From the NCBI GenBank assembly GCA_021018995.1, contig CM037585.1, forward strand, positions 84,234,646-84,298,645: a stretch of 64,000 nt of DNA, given 5' to 3'. Numbering within the stretch: position 1 is the first letter of the stretch; each line of letters opens with the position of its first letter. The stretch comes from Chloranthus sessilifolius. Lineage: Eukaryota > Streptophyta > Magnoliopsida > Chloranthales > Chloranthaceae. The notes beneath the pieces were generated by a model. It was not told the DNA's origin. It did not search any database and saw only the letters and a program-made list of their open reading frames with translations. Below, piece after piece: positions 58,535 through 64,000 of this stretch. The position numbers and the translations under genes were made by a program.

Positions 58535-61059
58535 TGTTATTCACTGAAAAGTACCACTTTTCACCTCTTAACCTAGCCTTTACTACACCTTGGAGCTATT
58601 TAATAATTCTCTGTTTAGTATGTTTTGTAGTTAGTAATAACAGTTGCAGCTTAGTACAAAGTCCATGCTTTTGAAGCGAAAGAAGAAAGTTTTAAAGCTA
58701 AGATGTGGAGCTAAGGCAAGAATAGAGAATACACCTTCGTGGCTCACACCATGGTGACCATATTGCATGCCTAAGTGGACCAAGGAAGTCCAGCAGATGA
58801 GAAGAAGCTGGACATGAGTAGAGAAGATAGTTACAGTAGCATCTGCATTGTAGCAGAGGAGCAGAAGGCAGCCTTGCATAGTTAAAATGTTCTCTTGCAC
58901 AGTTTAATTCAACACAGAAGCTGCCTCGCGAACACCTCACGAGGTTAACACCTACAGCACAAAGCATCCTCACAAGGTAGCTCGCGCAGCTCATTGAAGA
59001 GGAGCTTCAGAAATTCTACTCGCGAAGTCCAGGCATTTCATTCTCATTTCATGTCGCAAAGCACTCGTGCAAAGCTTCTGAAGTTTCTACTGTGCAGATC
59101 TCGCAAGGATCTTGGGCACTTCATAGCCAAAGCTAACCATGCGACAAGGGAAATCCATCCTGGCGAGCAACCCCATGAAACTCAAGGCTTATCCACGCAA
59201 GCTGAAAAGTTTAGTGCTTCAACCACACGACACCCACTCGACTAGAGCATCTGAAGGCCTAACTACACGAAAAGCCAAAGTCATCTGATAGCTGTAATAT
59301 TCATTGCAAATTGAGCCTCGCGAGGGCAATTCATCCACGTGAACAGCAGATCTAGCCTCACAAAGCATGGGCTCCTGCTTTCTCTTTCCATAATCAGTGA
59401 CACTTTGGGAATTTCTCCAGGTCTAGGGCACACATCCCGAGGCATCCAAGGGCTGCCAAAGGGCCATGTCTTCAAGCAAAAATTAGGATTTTTCCTTTCT
59501 ATTTTCTTATTTGCCAAGGCAGTGAGGACTAAGTATATAGGTTGTATTCTATTTTTAGAAACCCATCTCTTCCTTAACGTAATTTCGACTGAGAGCTTAG
59601 GTCTGAGTTGGGTTAGGATTAGATCATCATCTTTTTCCCTTTTCTTCTTCCTTAGCCCCACGCTTGCTGGCTATGATCTTTTTAAGCAATTAGGCATAGT
59701 GTAATTCAATTTTGTAATGGGTTGTGTAAACTTTGGAATTTGTTGAGGGCTGTTCTGCACAAGACTGCTGCCTTGAGGACTTTCATTGTAAGTTCTATGT
59801 TTAATCAATGAAATATTTATTTAAATGCTTATTCAATCTGCTGTTTTCTTATGTGTCCCTCATAGTATTCCTTGATCTATGCCGTACGCATAGGATTTTA
59901 TTTATTTGAAGCTCCCATGGAAGCTTGAGCTTGTAGCCCTGTAACCATGGTGGTGGCAACAATTTTATTGTTCCATCTCAGACCTCTGTAATTTTGGTTA
60001 TCTCTGTGGATAGCCTGTGACCATTTGAGTGGACAGACTATTGCCCTTGGGTGATTCTAAGCCATAGATCTAAGATGGATTCTTATCCTCTGCACTTGAG
60101 CTTGTAGCCTTGTGAGAGGTTGTGGCAGGGACAAGCTCCCCTCTGTTTTACATTACCATCATCAGATGTTAGATCTGATTCTCTGTTGAGATTGCAGACT
60201 TGTGAGCTGAGTCATTGCATGCCTTTTTTAGCAATGACCAGCTACATTTATGCCCCCAAATAGCTATTGAATAACTGTGGTTTCCACTGGTTTTTCAAGA
60301 GTTGTTTGCTCCTATGGATGCCTGAGCTTGTAGCCTAGCAAACATAGTGTCTGCAATGATCTTTATCTTTTGATTTGATTCATTGGTTGGAGGAATCTAT
60401 TGGATAATCTATGACCATTTAAGTTGACATGTTATAACCTTAAGATCAGTCCATTCCCTTGGATCAGATTGGTTTTCTGATTTAACACATGTGGTTTGAT
60501 CCTCTCTATTGGATTGTCCGTGACCATTAAAGTGGACAAGTTGTAGCCTTAAGAGACCAGGTTAAATGGCATGTGTTGATTTGGATTCTTCTACCTTGCA
60601 CATGTGCTTGTAGCCATTTGAAGGATTGCTGTAGAGACAACTCTAGATCTGAGTTGCATGATCGAATTGACCTTAGCTTAGTTTTCTACTTCCCATCAAT
60701 TTTTATCTTTATTTTATAACACACCATCATCACCTTCTTCTTAAATCCTTTCTTTAGTATAGGATTGCACTTCCTTTATATTCTTTTAGTTTTAGTTAGT
60801 TGTGACACCCAACTCCCTTTCTTTAGGATTTTCAGATCTGGAGGCCTACTATTACAACCCTTTTTTTGGATTTTAGATCAATTTCTCTGTGGGACAAACT
60901 CTTACTTACTTTAAAACTTGCTACAACAGCCCTTTATCTTGTAGGTTGTATATTTTAAACTTGCTGTTTTACCCATTTTGGATCTCTTCACTCTTGATTT
61001 GTTTTCATCCACTGTTTTTAAATAAAATAGTAACAAGCATTTGGAATATAACTTCAACA
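58535..61059 (+). repeat. 3' LTR of element C (2525 bp)
   Basis: It matches 44045-46626 throughout, with many scattered transitions and small gaps (for example one RTAG segment missing near 60835). The CGCGA array is at 58870-59350, the TATA-like box at 59534-59540, and the CCATTTAAATGG-type motifs at 60011-60050, 60407-60444 and 60515-60553. It ends ACTTCAACA at 61059. Confidence 0.95.
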
Positions 61060-61064
61060 ATGCC
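61060..61064. repeat. Right target-site duplication of element C (ATGCC)
   Basis: It repeats 44040-44044. Confidence 0.95.
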
Positions 61065-61374
61065 TTGTTAGGCTGGCGCACATAATCGGTGTGTTAGTGT
61101 TAGGCTATCTATGTTGTATGTCTATATATATACCATTAGTTTTAGGTCATTGAGATTAAACTTAGCCCGATCTCGAGGTTCGAGTTTCAAAGATTAGTTT
61201 GCATTAGGAATTGGTCCTAGATTTTCGTTTGGGTGTACTCACCCAAATGAGATAAATGGGTCAATGGCCACGTCACAGACATGAAAAGTTTGACTAAGAT
61301 CAAACTGATCCAAGCAAATTGCATCATCGCCGAAAGTCAACGATTCAACATTAGCAAAAATTCGGGATGTTACA
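61065..61374 (-). repeat. Right part of the H LTR (its 5' end)
   Basis: 310 bp between element C and the resumed G LTR. It ends GGGATGTTACA, the inverted TGTAACATCCC start of the LTR. No gene. Confidence 0.75.
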
Positions 61375-62519
61375 TAGTATGTACGCATAGCTAATTTGGC
61401 TTTTTGCTTCAGAATTGGGCTCCAGAACGAGCTCCAAACTTCTCAATCTTTTTCAGGAAATATTGTTCCTAAGCTATTCATACATACTATGTATGCATAG
61501 CTTAAAATCTTAAATTTTGTGAAAAATGGCAGATTTCAGAATTAGGGTTTGACTTGTTGACCATCCCAGATATCAGGGTGTGTTTCTTTAGGACAATTAT
61601 ACCCCTCCCATCTTTTAGTTTCACCATTTTGCCATCCAACCCATCAACCTATCATCCACCGTTAAAACCCAAATCACACTTTTCTAAGTTCCCAAAACCC
61701 TCAAAAACCTTAGATCTAGGATTACCTAATTTGTAAAACCAATTAGCATCTTGTACCATCCCCTGATCTTCCCTTTCTCTATAAATAAAGAGCCACCTCC
61801 CCCCCTCTTGTTTAAGGACTTTTTTAAAATCCAAGAGAAAAAACTCTAGCAAATCACTCCCACACCTTCCTCATTGCTAACCTTCTAAGTTCAACCCGTT
61901 GCTCACATTACCCTCACACCATTACACAACCATTTCATCCTTCCTAAGCTTTGAAGCCTTAGCATAGATCATCACCATAACCTCATTCGTAGCTTGCCAA
62001 TCCTTCAAGCTTTAGGAGTTAGAACCCTTCTACCAATCCATCCTGCTTTCGGAAGCTCACTGATGCCACATCCATGAGAAGATCTGACAAGCGGTGCTAC
62101 AAGGGCCCGAGAGCTCTGGCTCTCCCCTCTATTCCTCTGCCTTCTTTTACTTTTCCTTTATCCTATAATTTGAGCCGTTATGCCGCCAAAATTTCGGTGA
62201 TTGCGAGGGGCTTAAATAGGATCAAAATGCCTTCGAGCAAGGGGAAGTGTCGTTCACTTTTTCTTTTTATTTGCTATTTTATTTTTTACTTAGCCATAGT
62301 AGAGACCACTTACAAGCAGCCAATCGGGTGCCTAACACCTTCCCGATTCATAACCAAAGTCCTTGCCTAGAGGCTTTAGCGTAGACCAGATCAAAGTCAA
62401 ATCTAGCACTTCGGTGCCAATATTGATTTTGGGTATCTCAAGACACCAAAAGCTCCAGGTGGCGACTCCATTTTTTTAGCGTATCATTGCGACGGATCGG
62501 TGATATCCACGATTGCACC
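61375..62519 (+). repeat. 3' LTR of element G, right part
   Basis: It resumes with TAGTATGTACGCATAGC, completing the palindrome broken at 40521, and follows the 5' LTR to GATTGCACC. It has a 33-bp palindrome at 61471-61503 and TATAAATA at 61780-61787. The open readings at 61554-61736 and 28076-28270 are the same LTR segment in the two copies, so their likeness comes from LTR duplication and is no sign of a gene. Confidence 0.82.
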
Positions 62520-62717
62520 GCTACAAAATCGTCATGTGTAAACAAAATTTGATCATCATTTCAAAAAGTTCATATCATTCCATTAAATTTTTCATCTAAA
62601 ATTTAGCATCAAAATTGTACAAGTCTTTCTGCTCAAGGGAGCATACATAAAGACAACATGGTCATATCAAAAGGTTTCTAAATCCTATTTATAGGGTTCG
62701 GGAATATAAGTTTCAGT
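62520..62717 (-). other. Element F internal region, spacer after element G
   Basis: AT-rich sequence of about 200 bp. I see nothing in it. The exact end of the G LTR may be up to about 20 bp to the right. Confidence 0.4.
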
Positions 62718-62996
62718 CTACAGCCTCTCTATGTTGGTTGTCAACTTCTTTAGGTTTCTTTCAAGGGTTTTTAAGCATTTCATGTCTTCTTTAAAGTTGA
62801 CTTCTATACGTCTCAACTCTGCTTGGAGTCGAGCTCTCCTCCCCTTATCCTGTCGAAGTACACTCAAAAACTCTGGAGTGGTAGTTCTCATCAAACGATC
62901 TTCGAGCACGTTCTCATGCAAAATCTCTCGGTTATGTTCAAGCGAGCTCTTTACATAAGTGAATTGTTCTAGTAAGATCTCCCTATTGGCTTCCAT
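62718..62996 (-). CDS. Element F small coiled-coil ORF (second), family not recognised
   Basis: A clean 92-codon ORF, ATG at 62996. The composition is rich in Glu, Lys, Arg and Leu with regular hydrophobic spacing (MEANREILLEQFTYVKSSLE, FLSVLRQDKGRRARLQAELR, EDMKCLKTLERNLKKLTTNI), so it is likely a single long coiled coil. It has no signal peptide, membrane segment or Cys-His motif. Together with 63534-63938 and 27053-27480 it forms a series of three same-strand coiled-coil ORFs in the internal region of F, all upstream of its PPT. It could be part of one larger, now broken protein, but each has its own ATG and stop. No function is claimed. Confidence 0.5.
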   Translation of the reverse strand: MEANREILLEQFTYVKSSLEHNREILHENVLEDRLMRTTTPEFLSVLRQDKGRRARLQAELRRIEVNFKEDMKCLKTLERNLKKLTTNIERL

Positions 62997-63533
62997 AGTG
63001 TAAAGGGATCAGTATGCTGGGTTCATCTAAAATGAGGTCAAGTTCTTCTAGTAAGAATTTGAAATAAAAGAAATGTATACAATATTTTCAAATTTTCTAA
63101 TTCTTTATAATCATGGTTTCCAGGACGAAGGTGTGTAGGTGTAAAGCTTTGACCAAATCAAGATAGGCATGTGGGTGATAAATATAAAATGCGATGCTAT
63201 GTTAATCATGTGAAAGAATAAAAGTGACCAAATTTCAAAAGATATTTTATCAAAATGCCTAAAATATCCATTTCCAACTTTTTCAAAAAAATTTCCACAA
63301 GATTTCCATTTGCTTTTCAAAACAATAAACAAGTAAAGCTCCCAAGTTTTGTAAACAAAACAAAAATAAAATGCCAACATAAAGTTTCCACAATGTTTAC
63401 AACTTTTCCAAAATGACTGGCTTCACCTCAAAATAGATGGCAAGGCACACTACCAAACACTAGAAAATCCAAAAGGAAAGGTTCTCCCCAAAAGCCTTTT
63501 AATCAAAATAGAAAATTCGACAAGGTCTTGAAA
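62997..63533 (-). other. Element F internal spacer between coiled-coil ORFs
   Basis: AT-rich, 540 bp. The open reading at 63111-63380 on the minus strand is low-complexity Phe- and Lys-rich and shows no conserved feature. Nothing else seen. Confidence 0.4.
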
Positions 63534-63938
63534 TCATGCTCCTAATCTTTTCAGGAGTTCTTCTATTTCATCTAGGCGTTGGGTTATCTCACCTAGTCAT
63601 TTCTCCGCTTGTTCCACGCGAGCGATGATATGGTCGTATCCTTTATCAGCATCTGCTTTCATTATGACTAATTCTTGCATTTCTTCTTCTAGGCTAGCGA
63701 TACGTGCAACGTAGACTCCTCATTTTGTTGGGTTAGGCCTTGGGGTATGGCCCAACAAGTTGTGAAATATTCCACGGAGGACACGATTGTCACTCATGGT
63801 TATAGGGATTGATTCTCGGCAAATCTCTATTATTTGGAAAACTAATTTATTGTTTTCAGCTACATCATATTGGTATGCATGCTCATCCTCTAATTTGGTA
63901 CCATCTTCTTCTAACCTCTCACTCAGGGTCTTGCTCAT
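63534..63938 (-). pseudogene. Element F small coiled-coil ORF (first)
   Basis: It starts MSKTLSERLEEDGTKLEDEH at 63938. The open part ends at the TGA at 63722-63720, but the same frame continues with GVYVARIASLEEEMQELVIM and, after a second TGA, LGEITQRLDEIEELLKRLGA to a final TGA at 63536-63534. The total is about 134 codons with two in-frame TGA codons, each one transition from Arg or Trp. The C-terminal half is an evident coiled coil (IASLEEEMQELV, LDEIEELLKRL). The N-terminal half has a more globular look (VFQIIEICRESIPITMSDNR). Family not recognised. The frame staying in register across both stops suggests a once-functional protein. Confidence 0.5.
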
Positions 63939-64000
63939 CTAAAACTAATATTTATAGAAGAAGATCAAGATCGAGGTAAGTTTTCAGTTATGTTGTCAAT
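63939..64000 (-). other. Element F internal region at the window edge
   Basis: 62 bp upstream of the first coiled-coil ORF. The element continues beyond the window, where its polyprotein and 5' LTR should lie if it has them. Confidence 0.4.

Larger units (their letters stand above)
44045..61059 (+). mobile_element. Element C: structurally complete Athila-like retrotransposon (17,015 bp)
   Basis: Plus-strand element with both LTRs (2582 and 2525 bp), the 5-bp duplication ATGCC, a tRNA-Asp PBS, gag, protease, RT, RNase H, integrase, a spacer with a CpG palindrome array, ORF3, a long 3' non-coding region and a PPT. By eye the LTRs differ at about 6-7 positions in 100 over the first 200 bp. It is the same family as element B. 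Every ORF has stops, mostly at Gln, Trp and Arg codons. It is the youngest insertion of the right half, sitting in H, which sits in G. Confidence 0.95.
40522..61374 (-). mobile_element. Element H: long LTR unit, probably a solo LTR, split by element C
   Basis: The left part is 40522-44044 and the right part 61065-61374, about 3.83 kb together. The termini TGTGACAGCCC and GGGATGTTACA are TGTAACATCCC...GGGCTGTCACA on the minus strand, a chromovirus-type LTR. No internal region, PBS or PPT is present and both ends abut G LTR sequence, so it is best read as a solo LTR left by recombination. TACAT precedes it. TACAT also spans the right junction, but there it overlaps the LTR terminal bases, as if a 4-bp repeat had been lost. 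Confidence 0.75.
27716..62519 (+). mobile_element. Element G: Tat-lineage Ty3/gypsy retrotransposon, 3' LTR split by H and C
   Basis: Plus-strand element of about 14 kb once H (with C inside) is removed. Order: 5' LTR (27716-29058), tRNA-Arg PBS, long leader with repeats, gag, protease, G-patch-like segment, RT, RNase H, archaeal-type RNase H, integrase, 2.6-kb spacer, PPT-like tract, and 3' LTR (40307-40521 plus 61375-62519). The second RNase H and the PBS identify the Tat lineage. The two LTRs come out nearly equal (1343 and about 1360 bp), which supports the ends chosen, though no duplication could be confirmed. Every gene is broken by stops or frameshifts. Confidence 0.85.

Noticed and set aside
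1..64000. Search for CRISPR arrays, tRNA or rRNA genes, and bacterial or organellar genes
   Set aside because: None seen. The regular repeats found are minisatellites without spacers, and the tRNA-like sequences are 18-base primer binding sites.

Overview
The window is repeat DNA from a large plant nuclear genome. I found no host protein-coding gene, tRNA, rRNA or CRISPR array. Almost every base can be assigned to LTR retrotransposons of the Ty3/gypsy superfamily inserted into one another. The plant assignment rests on Athila-type elements primed by tRNA-Asp, a Tat-type element primed by tRNA-Arg with a second (archaeal-type) RNase H, and LTR ends of the TGTAACA...TGACA kind. The species cannot be named from this. 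Elements are called A to H for reference.

Left half (1-17974): Athila-like element B (+ strand; pol then a third ORF) enters from the left edge. It is split inside its integrase gene by element A (1369-9880, - strand, flanked by the 5-bp duplication GCCTG). A is internally deleted: its reverse transcriptase is fused to a clipped 3' LTR across 8 bp of filler. B resumes at 9881 with the DD35E core and ORF3, and is cut at about 12520 by LTR fragment E, which is cut by the 3' LTR and 3' leader of element D (- strand). D ends abruptly near 17975.

Right half (17975-64000): an LTR fragment F' is invaded by element F (- strand). F has a very long, minisatellite-rich LTR (about 20162-26994), a polypurine tract, and then three short coiled-coil ORFs whose array is split by element G. 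G is a Tat-lineage element (+ strand, LTRs about 1.35 kb, about 14 kb without its insertions) with gag, protease, G-patch-like segment, RT, RNase H, archaeal-type RNase H and integrase. Its 3' LTR is split by an LTR unit H (- strand, about 3.8 kb, no internal region seen). H is split by element C (44045-61059, + strand, 17,015 bp, duplication ATGCC). C has both LTRs, PBS, gag, pol, ORF3 and PPT and is structurally complete, but is riddled with stops. The order of insertion is therefore F', F, G, H, C on the right, and B then A, or B then E then D, on the left.

All coding regions are decayed, mostly by C-to-T / G-to-A changes as expected in methylated DNA. The most interesting points are: (i) three coiled-coil ORFs beside the 3' end of F; (ii) arrays of short palindromic CpG motifs (CTCGCGAG in one group, GTCGAC in another) in LTR promoters, with the CTCGCGAG kind repeated inside B and C ahead of ORF3 like a second promoter; (iii) a motif with core CCATTTAAATGG that recurs two or three times in every complete Athila-like LTR; and (iv) an ORF3 in the env position that looks like a nuclear, basic, proline-rich protein and not an envelope.
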